From NCBI GenBank assembly GCA_033060915.1, contig CM065390.1, positions 22,461,001 to 22,525,000 on the forward strand: a stretch of 64,000 nt of DNA, read 5' to 3'. The position numbers were made by a program, and so were the translations under genes. This DNA is from Euryodendron excelsum (taxonomy: Eukaryota; Streptophyta; Magnoliopsida; Ericales; Pentaphylacaceae). Positions 47,370-58,248 of the stretch are shown here, one piece after another (positions within the stretch are counted from its first letter, which is position 1; every line of letters starts with the position of its first letter). The notes below the pieces were generated by a model. It was not told where the DNA came from and ran no database searches. It saw only the letters and a program-made list of their open reading frames with translations.

Positions 47370-47955
47370 TGGTGACGAGGATTCCCAAATCGAACTAGAA
47401 GCCCCTCTGCGCGTCGCCTGATCGCCTCCCGACCGGGCACCCACTCTGGTCGCCCTCGAGTCTACTGATCTGAGGGGAAGCCCATAACAACCCCTGATCG
47501 GGTCGGCCCCTGGCGGTTTCGTAGGAACCCACTTCTGACACCCGCTCTCCAGTCTCACGTCAGGGACGTGGATATGGCGTGTACCTGCAACAATCGCCAC
47601 ACCTCTGACACCGTTCTGACACACGCCACCCTGGAGTGTGGAGGTGGCCCTCTGAAGTGCTCTGACACTATCTTGGTCTTCCAACTAGAAGCAGCCACGT
47701 GGAAGGACCACTTGCTCCCACCATGCAAACATACAAGGGAACCATTGACCCCCTGAGACAGGTACGTGATACACAACAACCCAGAGTATGTTCTTTCTCT
47801 TGAACATTTTTGAACCAACTGGAAACTGACAAAAACGCCGGAGAATCATTGGCTATCACCACACAGGTGGGTTTGTGCAGGAGATCATCTCGCTGACCAA
47901 GGAACAGTCCGTCCCGGACCTGGGGGCAGGCCAACACGAGATAACTGCATCATCA
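47370..47955 (+). repeat. 3' LTR of element D (about 586 bp)
   Basis: Starts TGGTGACG after the polypurine tract and ends CATCATCA. The last 420 bp are duplicated at 37747-38166. It lies about 1.4 kb upstream of the DnaJ start codon in the same orientation. Confidence 0.7.
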
Positions 47956-48104
47956 GTTAACGTGGCTAGCTCTTCGGTGGCATTTGTTGAGCGATCTGTA
48001 AATCTCTCGTCTTCCAGTTGTGTTGGCTCAGAAGCTAATCAATCAGTAAATGCTTAATCTCTCTCTTCCTGTAGTTGTTGGAGGTATAGCTAGTGAAAGA
48101 GTAA
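47956..48104 (+). other. Right flank of element D
   Basis: A short open stretch to 48057 (SVNVASSSVAFVERSVNL) reads on from the LTR. It may be a fragment of the interrupted host sequence; no identity. Confidence 0.25.
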
Positions 48105-48450
48105 ATGTAGTCTGGTTGTTGGCGCCGGTTATTAATAATCCCTCTTGTTGGGCGGCCTAGAGAAACTGACACAAACAAACCCAGCCACAAACTAAACTGT
48201 GAAACCATTCAAACTAACCCATACCGACTAACGTTGGGTTAATTTCAATTGTTCGTCCTAACCTGTGCACACTCCTTATGTAGTCTGGTTGTTGGCGCCG
48301 GTTATTAATAATCCCTCTTGTTGGGCGGCCTAGAGAAACTGACACAAACAAACCCAGCCACAAACTAAACTGTGAAACCATTCAAACTAACCCATACCGA
48401 CTAACGTTGGGTTAATTTCAATTGTTCGTCCTAACCTGTGCACACTCCTT
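48105..48450. repeat. Perfect 173-bp tandem duplication
   Basis: 48105-48277 and 48278-48450 appear identical along their whole length, beginning ATGTAGTCTGG and ending ACACTCCTT. No coding content is seen. Confidence 0.9.
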
Positions 48451-49320
48451 ACCCTTACCTAGCGTCTGTGGAATGATGGAATTTGAATTTTATAATGAAA
48501 TTTGATATACTTAGAATAGATGAAATTTAAAATGAGACTTGATTTGTGGGATTTCAATGGAAACAGAAAAATACCATCTTATTGTTTTCAAAAATGATTG
48601 GATTACATGGAAATTGGAACTAATAAAACTAAATAAAATACAGTTACCCACATTGCCTCATTCTTATTCTTTTTCATGAATTCTTTATTGACTAACCTTA
48701 TGTAGAAATATCATTGTTTACAAAGTTATTTTTTGTGCAATTCCTCATCAAAATCAAACAGATAAATAGAATTCTTTCATTTTAATTACACTTATTTCCA
48801 AACACCATAAAATAATTTTCCTAGCGATCTTTTCTTTTTTCTACCCCATTTTGAAATCCAATTCCTATACGATATGTTTGCAACTCGCATTTATCAAGAA
48901 AAAAAAATGAGAGGAAACATAAATAATTAAAAAGTATTTTTTTTTTTCTTAATTTTTATTTTCTTTTCCCCTAAAAAATGTTTGATCCACACCGGGAAAT
49001 TCATTTCCTATAAGGATTTAGTTCCCTTCGATATCATCGCACGCAGACTAAAACTAATCTCCACCGTCCAAACCTTCTCCATAAAGCTCATATCTAACGC
49101 CAAAGCATGCCTTCTCTCTGGAAAACAGAAGTCCACGAGTCCTCCTGCCTCCTCCCCTTCGCTCTAGGGTTTCCATCATCGGTTGGTTCTCTCTCTCTGA
49201 TTCTGTACGTATATGTATGTATGCCTATGGTACCGATCTTCAAGGATCTGGATGTCTTCGGATTTGACCGATCTCGTTTGTGCTTTGTTTTGGGTTTTGT
49301 AGATTGATTAATCATCGAAG
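48451..49320 (+). promoter_or_regulatory. Upstream region and probable 5' UTR of the DnaJ gene
   Basis: AT-rich to about 48965, then a CT-rich stretch typical of a plant 5' leader (CTCTCTCT near 49190). A weak TATA-like CTATAAGG lies at 49009-49016. I found no convincing heat-shock element (nGAAnnTTCn) in this stretch. The transcription start cannot be fixed from sequence alone. Confidence 0.4.
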
Positions 49321-52032
49321 ATGTTTGGGAGAGCACCGAAGAAGAGCGACAACACCAAGTACTATGAAATTCTCGGGGTTTCGAAGAACGCTTCTCAGGA
49401 TGATCTGAAGAAAGCCTACCGAAAAGCAGCCATCAAGAACCACCCTGACAAGGGTGGTGATCCTGAGAAGGTATATTCATTATTCCCACTCAATCTCTTA
49501 TTGCTTCCTGACAGATCAGCTCTATCGATCTATATATGTATGTTAATTTGTTTTTATAGATCAGTTTCTGTCTATTTTCACAATGATGTGAAAATTACTT
49601 CTTAGATGTTTTGGGGATCTGGGATTCGATTTATGATTTACTTGGTTTTTTTTTTCACCTGAATTGCATTGCTAGGAATGTCGCTATCTGGCTGGGTGGT
49701 TATGTCGCTGTGATACTTGCGAATTTTATCTTTACTATGCGTTATTGGAGTTGGTGTATATGTGGGTTCTTGGCCTATGGAAACAAAGAAAACTTCAATT
49801 ATTTGTAATTTACTCAGAATTGGTCTGGCCAAAAATGGAAACTGGAATTTGTCATGAACATTTCAGCAATTCCCCCCACCAACCCACCAAAATGTATAAT
49901 CTCAAACTAAAACAAATTAGCACTGAATGACTCTCTGTCTTTCTTGAATAAAAGTGGTTTGCAAGTTTCAAGTAGTCCGCATAATTTGTTATGCTTTTTC
50001 TTATTTCTGAAGTTATATTGAAGATTCCTTCAAAGTAGTCTCATTGTTAAGCTGAGTAGTTTGAAAATTCTGACACTGAAGAGTTCCCAAGCCCAAGTTG
50101 GTTATTTTTTTGTATCGGAATTTCAATGTTTTGGTGATTTGTTGTTTTTCCAACATGATAATCATGCTGCATTTGTATACCCTTGTATGTTTGAAATATT
50201 GAATGAATTATCTATCAGAAGAAAGCAAGTATTCAGTGTACTGAAATTGTGGAACTTTGTGTGTTTAGTTTAAAGAACTGGCACAAGCTTATGAGGTTCT
50301 GAGTGACCCAGAGAAGCGTGAGATTTATGATCAGTATGGCGAGGATGCTCTCAAGGAAGGAATGGGTGGTGGAGGAGGCGGACATGATCCTTTTGACATC
50401 TTCCAATCCTTCTTTGGTGGTAACCCATTTGGTGGTAGGGGCTTGTCCAACTTTTGAAGTTGAAACATTCATAACTTAAAAACAATTTTGATGCATTGGT
50501 TTGTAATTCACTTATGCCCAGGTGGTGGAAGCAGCAGGGGCCGTAGGCAAAGAAGGGGAGAGGATGTGATTCATCCCCTCAAGGTTTCTCTGGAGGATCT
50601 CTACAATGGGACAGCTAAGAAGCTATCCCTGTCACGCAATGTTCTCTGCACCAAGTGCAAAGGGTGAGTATTTGCATTGGCCACTGTTTTTTTTCGTTGA
50701 GTAAACTACATTTCATTGCTGTGACATGGAGCCCTATTGAACTTTTGCAGTAAAGGATCCAAGTCAGGTGCTTCCATGAAATGTGCTGGCTGTCAGGGGT
50801 CTGGAATGAAAGTCTCTATCAGACATCTTGGACCATCTATGATCCAGCAGATGCAGCATCCTTGCAATGAGTGTAAGGGTACTGGTGAAACAATCACTGA
50901 CAAGGATCGCTGCCTGCAGTGCAAGGGTGATAAGGTTGTAGGGGAGAAGAAAGTGTTGGAAGTTGTCGTAGAGAAAGGAATGCAAAATGGACAGAGGATC
51001 ACATTCCCTGGAGAGGCTGATGAAGCAGTAAGCCAATGCATCTTTTTAGTATTATTGCCCGTATGAATGATGTTTGGTTACCATTTTTATATCAATTTTG
51101 TGTTTTGCAGCCTGACACAGTTACAGGGGATATAGTCTTTGTTCTACAACAGAAAGAGCATCCTAAGTTTAAGCGAAAGGGTGATGATCTATTTGTCGAA
51201 CACACCTTGACACTTACTGAGGCACTCTGTGGCTTCCAGTTCATTCTGACCCATCTTGATAATAGGCAGCTCCTCGTTAAATCCCAACCTGGAGAAGTTG
51301 TCAAGCCGGGTAAGTTCGTCAAATTCGAGTCATCCCATACTATGACATAATTCTCTATAAATGTACAAACTTTGAGTTCACTCGTACTGCTGCAAAATTT
51401 GGTTTATTCGATTCTAGTTAAATTGCTTATGATGGTTTGTTGTGAATGAATAAAATTTCCCTCCGCCACTCCTGCATCTATTCAAAACCACCACCCCACC
51501 CCACCCCCCCAGGCGGGGCCAAACAAAACACCAAAAAAAATAATAAATTCTTTCCCCCCTTCTTTCTTTTGTATTCTTTTCTTTCTTTGTTGGTTTTTTT
51601 TTATCCTGATTGATATGTGCCTTGAATTTTACACCAAGGGTTTTACATAGATAATATTTGCTGAATTCGGATTTTGCTCCTAAGGCATTGATATTGTTGG
51701 TGAAAATTACAGAGCAATTCAAGGCAATAAATGAAGAGGGAATGCCAATGTATCAGAAGTCCTTCATGAGAGGGAAACTATATATTCACTTCACCGTGGA
51801 TTTCCCAGAGTCCCTCACAACGGAGCAGTGCAAGGCTCTTGAAGGTGTGCTGCCTCCAAGGCCTTCAATGCAGATCAGTGATATGGAGTTGGATGAATGT
51901 GAGGAAACTACACTGCATGATGTTAACATTGAGGACGAGATGCGTCGGAAGCAGCAACAGGCCCAAGAGGCATACGAGGAAGATGATGACATGCACGGTG
52001 GCGCCCAGAGGGTGCAGTGTGCTCAGCAATGA
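49321..52032 (+). CDS. Type I DnaJ/HSP40 co-chaperone, six exons, 417 aa
   Basis: Exons: 49321-49470, 50269-50434, 50522-50663, 50751-51027, 51111-51309, 51713-52032; all introns are GT-AG and the joined frame is open for 417 codons. J domain is residues 13-75 with the HPD motif at 41-43, which stimulates Hsp70 ATPase; a G/F-rich linker follows ([10 protein letters not shown]). Four zinc-finger CxxC pairs are at C148/C151, C164/C167, C191/C194 and C207/C210, then the C-terminal substrate-binding region. The protein ends CAQQ, a CaaX farnesylation signal as in plant DnaJ proteins of the ANJ1/AtJ2/AtJ3 group; length also fits that group. It should act in the cytosol and on membranes, passing clients to Hsp70. 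The start ATG is preceded by no other in-frame ATG near it. This is the only intact host gene in the window. Confidence 0.95.
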
Positions 52033-52398
52033 TGGCCTTAAAGGTCAAAGTCTTTGTTTGAGAATGGCCGGTCGTAGATTTCCAAGACAATAATTTTATT
52101 TGCAGTGCTTTCTGTTATAGGCTTTAGAATTGTTTTAGTTTCTGCATTTGGAATTTTTCTTATTTGAGCAAACCGATAATGAAGGCAAGGATTAGTCGTT
52201 GACCAGTTGCAAAATACATTATGAAATCATTGCTATTGAATTATATCATCGTCTTAACTGTTTGAGTTTGCTGCACAAATCCGTTTTTTTTTGCAAGAAA
52301 GTATAAGCCGCATGAATGAGCATACCATCATATGTATATATATACATATATTAATTTGGTATAAAGCTTCAATTTGATTCAGTAAAGCATTAAAATTT
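52033..52398 (+). other. 3' UTR and downstream flank of DnaJ
   Basis: An AATAATTTTATT stretch near 52090 and T-rich text suggest the poly(A) region; the exact site is unclear. The last part includes TATATATACATATA (52335-52350) and TTAAAATTT, the left target duplication of the MITE. Confidence 0.45.
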
Positions 52399-52872
52399 GG
52401 GTTAATTGCAAACCCAACTCTGAACTATGACGGTATCCCTGTCTTTTTAAATTTTAAAATATAATGCATTGACCTTTTGAATTATTAATTTGTATTAATC
52501 AACCGTCGGATAACAATTTATTAAAAAAATAAATAAATAAATTATTATGTAATTTGTATATATTCACAAACGTATGATTTTTCACTTACACTGATCTTTT
52601 CCTGTTATAATAATTGTTTAAGGACTAAAATACCTCTTAAAATGACATGTACACATTACAAAAAGAGAAGATGTTTCAGGTATAAAATAAACTTTGGTAA
52701 ATATATACAAGTTACATGATAATTTTTTATCTACTCTCCTAATATATTGCTAACAAAATAGACTAATTGATATAAATATATAGTTCAATGGGTCGATATG
52801 TTATGTTTTAAAGTTTAGAATAACTTAAGTGATACTCAGTCATAATTAAGAGTATGTGTTTGTAAATAACCC
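52399..52872. mobile_element. Mutator-type MITE (474 bp) with 9-bp target duplication
   Basis: Flanked by perfect 9-bp direct repeats TTAAAATTT (52390-52398 and 52873-52881). The ends are inverted repeats: GGGTTAATTGCAAACCC on the left against GGGTTATTTACAAACAC read inward from the right, 15 of the first 20 paired. Similarity continues inward for some 90 bp (GACCTTTTGAATTAT against GACCCATTGAACTAT). A 9-bp duplication with long inverted repeats and no coding capacity fits a MULE-derived MITE. Confidence 0.75.
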
Positions 52873-52881
52873 TTAAAATTT

Positions 52882-55249
52882 ACAGCGATATCCTCAAAGA
52901 GGGAAGTCAACTTGAGCCCTAGTATGGGCTCCTTGAAGTCATACTCTGCTCCTTGAGCCACGCATAATCTCTCGTATCTTTTGAGTTGTAAAATTATGGT
53001 TTGCTTTTAGTCTTAAAATTCGGTGATGTGGCTCTTTCCACAGCCATTGTTCACCTATTTTCTGCCCGAAGGAGAGAAAAGCTGAATCCCAATTTGATTA
53101 CCTATGTGCTGGTGCCAATAATCCCTAACAGGTCCTAATAAATTTAGGCAGTTTTCTAGACAGTTACTAGCTTCGAAGAAACCTTATTGCATGGTCGTTT
53201 CAGTCCGTATTGGTGACATTAGGGTTCACCTTTGATAGGAGTCGAATAAAATTTGGAAAAATTCAAATCTCACAGAAAATTTATACAAAAATAATATCAG
53301 AACACAATCCGAGGATGATATTTTTGCTATTAAAAGTCATTTTGACACATATGGCTCACATCATTCAGAATCTTTTTTCCGCTTACTCTAAAATTTTGTT
53401 TGCTGATTTAAATTGAAAACCATTTTGATGGGTCTATAAAACTAGTTTTGTAACTCGTTAAATGCGTCTACAATAACCTGTAATACATAAATTTCTTACT
53501 ATTAGAAAAAACAAAAAAAAGAATTACATCCAGCCACATCACTGATCGCTGTAAAAGCCATCAATTCCGTTTACTCATTTGGTTGTACCATATATTGTGA
53601 ACCGGTTCATTTTAGAAATTTTCTATTTAGAACAAATTAGATGATTAGACGTGTGTGACTGTATAAAAAAAAAAAAAAAACCAATTCTAAAGTGAAAAGT
53701 TAAAATTTCTCATTTATTTAAAAGTATTGACTTGACTAATCTAAAATGGGAGATTTAAATGATCAACATCTACATGCACTTGTACTAACACATTTACAAA
53801 TTTTTTTACGAATTTTATGTTTTTTTTTTTCAAGCAAATTATAAATGAAACAATTTATGAATAAGGCATTTCACAGACTCACATAGGGCCTGAAATGTCT
53901 CTAATTGCCCTCAAGTGGAAGAAAACAGGAAGGGAAAAAAAGAACAAAAAAAAAAAAAACTTAGTGGCCTTGGCAACACTTTAAGGACAGAAACTGTGTT
54001 CCAAGTGCGAGTTTAAATAATAGTCTTAAAATCTCAGGGTGTATGTTTATTCATCTGCCTAGGATTGGAATATTTTAGGGTCTTCTAACGTTGGTTAGTT
54101 TAACATATACCTGCATACGTACATACATATATAGATACATATGCGTGCAGAGAGAAAAATTCTTCTACTTCTCCTTGAAGCAAACAAGAGACTACGCTCC
54201 CATTTGCCTTTTTGACACTAGAAGCCGCTGGCGTAGATTCACCATTAATTATACCTAATTAAATCCTACTCTTTCAAAACAAAAAAAAAAAAAATTGTAC
54301 ACAATGATATAAAATATTTTTATTTAATTATATATACATAAATTTTTGTATATAACGTATGACCGTTAGTTTTTTGTTCTTTTCTATTTCTGTGAGATAC
54401 AATGTTGTAGCTACGAATACATTTACTACGAAACTTACTTGGAGTGGGAAAATGAGCTTATGTGCAACTGCGTTTCCGATAATGGTACAAAAACTTTTGA
54501 AAATTTGAGAATAACCTTTTATAATTGAGAAACGTTTTGCATACTTTTGGAATAATAAAAGAAACTCCACAAAATACAGATTAGAAAATTTTGCGAAACC
54601 TATATGGAATTTTAAAATCTTCATTTTTAAGCGTCGTTTTCAAGTTCCAAATAAGTATCATTATACTTTATTATTGTTTTCATTAAAGTATTCATATATA
54701 TTTTCATTAAACTTTTTAAAGATTTTTTTTATTTTATAAAAAAAATTTACTAAGATTTTTATTAGTTTTTTTATTAAATTCTTGATCGTTTTTGCACTTT
54801 TTCTTCTCGTATATTTTTGGGTGACGTTTCCGTAACCACAATAAGGATCCCATGTCTTGTTTTGATGACAATGTGTAGTGGACCAATATCTGAGTCAAGA
54901 TTATGAGGCTCTCTCTCTTAATTTTTTGGTTTCTTCCTAGTTTTTTTATTGTTTAATTGGGTGTCGGGTTGTTCTAAGTTCCTTTTTCTTTTATATGTTA
55001 ACTTTGTATGAAATTTCGAGAACCTATAAAATTATTATAATATTTGTAATGTTATCCAATCAAAAAATTTAAATTTTTGTATAGAATGATATATTTGAAT
55101 AAGAGACGTACACTCTAAAATAAAATAAAAAATATGTCATTACCACATCATTCTGATAAAAATTTCTACACAAATTTTTTGAAAGAGTAGAATATTGTTC
55201 CATTTTCTCATGCTCATCTATTTATAATAAAGTAATGATATAGAATGAT
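52882..55249. other. AT-rich intergenic region
   Basis: About 2.4 kb with no gene, exon or clear repeat. A few 60-100 codon frames (53210-53416 plus; 54328-54624 minus) lack recognisable motifs, and poly(A) runs lie at 53668, 53948 and 54282. I see nothing else. Confidence 0.5.
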
Positions 55250-55321
55250 ATGGCTCTTTTTTTCTTTTGGTACATCGGAATTAAAAGACAGCAACAGAAA
55301 GAAAAGACTAGAACCGGAGGG

Positions 55322-56968
55322 CTAATCCATCACAAAGGTGACCCCAAGCATATCTCCCAGCAATAGGGAATTTAGGGTGTGTGGTGGGTCGTCCAATTTG
55401 ATAAGTCTCTCGCTTTGGTCGACTCCCATCCTTACAAGCCTATTTGTACAATTATTTCTTTCCTTCAGAGTATGGTTGATTGTGCTCTTGCACCTTCTCA
55501 ACAAGAATCTAGAGTCTTTTATTAAGACTCTATAGGGCAAGCTTTGAACATCTCCTTCTTGTATGAGTTTCAGAGCCTCTTCAAAGTTTGTCTCAACTTC
55601 CACTTCACTTAAACCTTTCTCCAATAGGATGGTGAGTCCTCTGTATATTCCCTTAATTCAGCTTCTGTGCTAATACAAACATCAATTTTTTCATAATATC
55701 CATGAATCCAGTGTCCACCCTCATCTACAAATAGCCCTCCAAATCCTGTGTCTCCTGGATTTCCTTTCGAGCTTTCATCAGTATTCAACTTGATTTTTCT
55801 TGCAATGAGAGGAAACCATCTTATAAGCTTAGGATAATTCATTCCATTGGACTCTAGGGGGGAGAAAGCCTCAACAATATCATTTCTATATTGACTGGCT
55901 TGTTTAATACTAACATGAGTATCAATTTCTTTATTTTCAAAGACTTTTTTGTTTCTATCCTTCTAATTTTGCCACAATAAGGTTACAAAAAAGCAATTCC
56001 AAGGCACTGACTCATTTTTAGTAGTTTTATCTTTTAGATTTGTGCCAATCCAATCAAGAAAAGGCTTTCCCTTCCCTTGTGAATACCAATGGTTTCCTTT
56101 ATTATTAATCCAGATATTCTTAGCTTTGTGACATTCTCTAAATAGATGGTTTAGAGATTCTGTGTAAGAGTTACACCGAAGGCATATGTCATTAGTATTC
56201 ATGTCTCTGACCATTCTCATTTGATTAGTTAACAGCCTTTCATGCATGATTTTCTAAACAAAAGTCTTGAGTTTCTAAGGGATCCTAAGTTTTCAAATCC
56301 ATTTCCAGCTAGTTTGATCCTGATATTGCCCAACAAGAAGGTCACAAGTTGTAGATATTGAAAACTTACCATATGGAGTTCCAATCCATTGAAGAGTATC
56401 TAGAAATGATACAAACCTAGAAAGGCTGGTTCTCTAAATAATCTCAACATCATTGGGAGAAAGGAAACTGTGGATGGAGCTAAGGTCCGAGGCTCCATCT
56501 TCATTTATTATGTTGCTGACTTTGGTATCTTCATTAATATGAGGTCCTGGGAAAGTTTCAGCGAGGGGTTTAACACCATACCACCAGTCTTTCCATAGTG
56601 ATATATTGGTGCCATTCCCTACCACCCATTTGGTTCCTTTGTTTTACAAGCTCTCTACTTTGGATTATGCTTTTCCAAATGTAAGATGCTCTTCTCTTTT
56701 TAGGCCATTGAAAAATAGAATGTTTTCTAAGGTATTTGTTTTTCAAAACTTGGACCCAAAGATTGCCTTCCCCATGAAGGATTTTCCACCCCAACTTAGC
56801 TCACGTAGCCTTGTTTTGGTTTTTAGCTTTCCTAATTCCCAATCCTCCCTTATTTTTCCTCTTACAAACAATGTCCCATTTGACAAGATGAACATGTTTC
56901 TTTCTATCACAATCACCCTAAAGAAAGTTCCTGTTGAGTTTGTCAATTTCTTTAGTGATTCTCCTAGG
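55322..56968 (-). pseudogene. LINE ORF2 C-terminal part: zf-RVT and RNase H
   Basis: After the insertion the reading is RRITKEIDKLNRN, GWKILHGEGNLWVQVLKNKYL, then the reverse-transcriptase zinc-binding motif (CLRCNSYTESLNHLFRECHKA, 56190-56130), then RNase H with KLNTDESSKGNPG (55800-55760), a STEAEL motif and VETNFEEAL (about 55590). At least two frame changes and several stops occur. The RNase H aspartate of the usual VETD motif is Asn here and the usual TDGS is TDES, so activity would be impaired even without the stops. Ends at TAG 55324-55322. Confidence 0.75.
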
Positions 56969-56975
56969 TAGGATA

Positions 56976-58248
56976 GTTAGCGATACTCTTAGGTGATTAC
57001 ACTCTAAAAGTGTAATCATTAGTCCCTAAATAGCTATAATTAGTTCAAGTAGTTTAGCATCTAGCTTACTTTAGTTACATTATGATCCTTATGCTATTTT
57101 GTGGCTGATTTGTGGGTGTGGAGCTTTAAAAGGAGCAAATGGAGCTTCGGAGGCAAAACGGTCATTGAACCCTGCGCACGGTCCACATTTTCGTGCACAT
57201 GCTTGTCCAATCGTGTGCATGGTGAACAGTTCTGTGCGCACGGGTTTGCAGGCTTAGAAGCTAGGATCGAGCTCTGCAAAACCATAAGCAAGATACGAAG
57301 AGTCGATTTCACCATAGGTAAACCGTGGGCAGACCGTGCACGTGATGATTAGTGTCGTGTGCACGGTTGTCGACGTCTCTGTTATTTTTCAGCCTATGAA
57401 TCAATTTTTGTACTTAGAATTTGGGAATGTAGTCTTTACATTATAGTTAGTATGAATTTCTGCTTTAGGAAAGTAGCTCTAGCCTTTGTATTAAGTTGAT
57501 TTTTATTGTAATTGCACTTTGATTTCCTTGTAATTTCATTTCTAAATTTGAATTGTAATTGATTTCATCTTTCAATCTTCAATTTCATCATGAGTGCAAG
57601 TAGCTAAACTCTCCATTTAGGTTCAATTGTGAAGAACACTTAAAGGATTCAAGTCTTCATTGAAGGTATCCCATGATTTCAATGAATTATCTCTTTGGAT
57701 TGTTAATTCTGTCAAATTGAATGTTAGATTCAGAAGAAGTCTTAGGTTATTGACTATGTTTGGCAATTTCAACTTAGAATTAGCAATTGTGGGTTGTGAT
57801 TGATCAAATCGATGGTAGTAGCCTATGAATCTCTATTTACCCATAAATCTAATATCGATTAGAATGGAATTCATAACTTGTTACAGCTAAACCTTCCAGA
57901 TTGCTTCCCTTGATTGTGGTTAGTAATTTGAGTTATAAAACCTTCTTTGAGATCCTTGAATCCCTTGGGTGTTTGAAGCAATCGAATCCAAATCCCCTTT
58001 AAATCGTTTTAATCTCAATCCTAATTGCATTTGTTTAGTTTAATCAACCCCAAAAATCCAAATCATTTTTTTACACTTTCTCTTTTATAGAAGCATTTCC
58101 TTTGTTGTAATCGAATTAAGTAGAATCCAAGGTTGTCAAGCCGTTGATCTATATTAGATCCTGAATCCCAAGGATATGTACAACACTCGATCCCAAATCG
58201 GGTTAAACTACTTCGAAACCATGTATTTGGGGGAGCGAATCAAGTTTA
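56976..58248. mobile_element. 1273-bp insertion in LINE, LTR-like, class uncertain
   Basis: TAGGATA stands on both sides (56969-56975 and 58249-58255), and removing the insert plus one copy restores the LINE frame (MQIVIL followed by PRRITKE). The ends are GTTAGCGATACTC and GAATCAAGTTTA, without TG/CA or clear inverted repeats. The content is noncoding, with alternating GTGCACGG/CGCACGGTCC phrases (57165-57370) of the kind common in plant LTRs. A solo LTR with decayed ends is my preferred reading; a foldback or rolling-circle element is possible. Confidence 0.6.
56994..57018. repeat. Perfect 10-bp hairpin near one end of the LINE insertion
   Basis: Arms TGATTACACT (56994-57003) and AGTGTAATCA (57009-57018) around CTAAA, 18 bp inside the left end. 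Confidence 0.7.

Larger units (their letters stand above)
37747..47955 (+). mobile_element. Element D: Tat/Retand-type Ty3 retrotransposon with antisense ORF
   Basis: Direct repeats 37747-38166 and 47536-47955, both 420 bp, differ at about six positions by eye, all transitions (about 1.4%), so the insertion is young. A primer site follows the left repeat. The interior has a single gag-pol frame (38208-43601), a minisatellite, an antisense ORF and a polypurine tract at 47351-47366. The tract shows that the true 3' LTR starts near 47370 and is about 586 bp; the left LTR lacks its first 166 bp. The flanks (CACCC left, GTTAA right) do not match, as expected after left-end truncation. Confidence 0.85.

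Noticed and set aside
47875..48057. 60-codon frame ending in a Ser/Val-rich stretch after the D LTR
   Set aside because: It starts inside the LTR; the flank may be an old gene fragment, but nothing identifies it.
48900..49320. Possible heat-shock elements before the DnaJ gene
   Set aside because: The nearest candidate (GAAATTC near 49000) has the wrong spacing; no nGAAnnTTCn array found.
56976..58248. Helitron identity for the LINE insertion because of a terminal hairpin followed by CTAA on the minus strand
   Set aside because: Helitrons make no target duplication and insert between A and T; here TAGGATA is duplicated and the base after CTAA is C.
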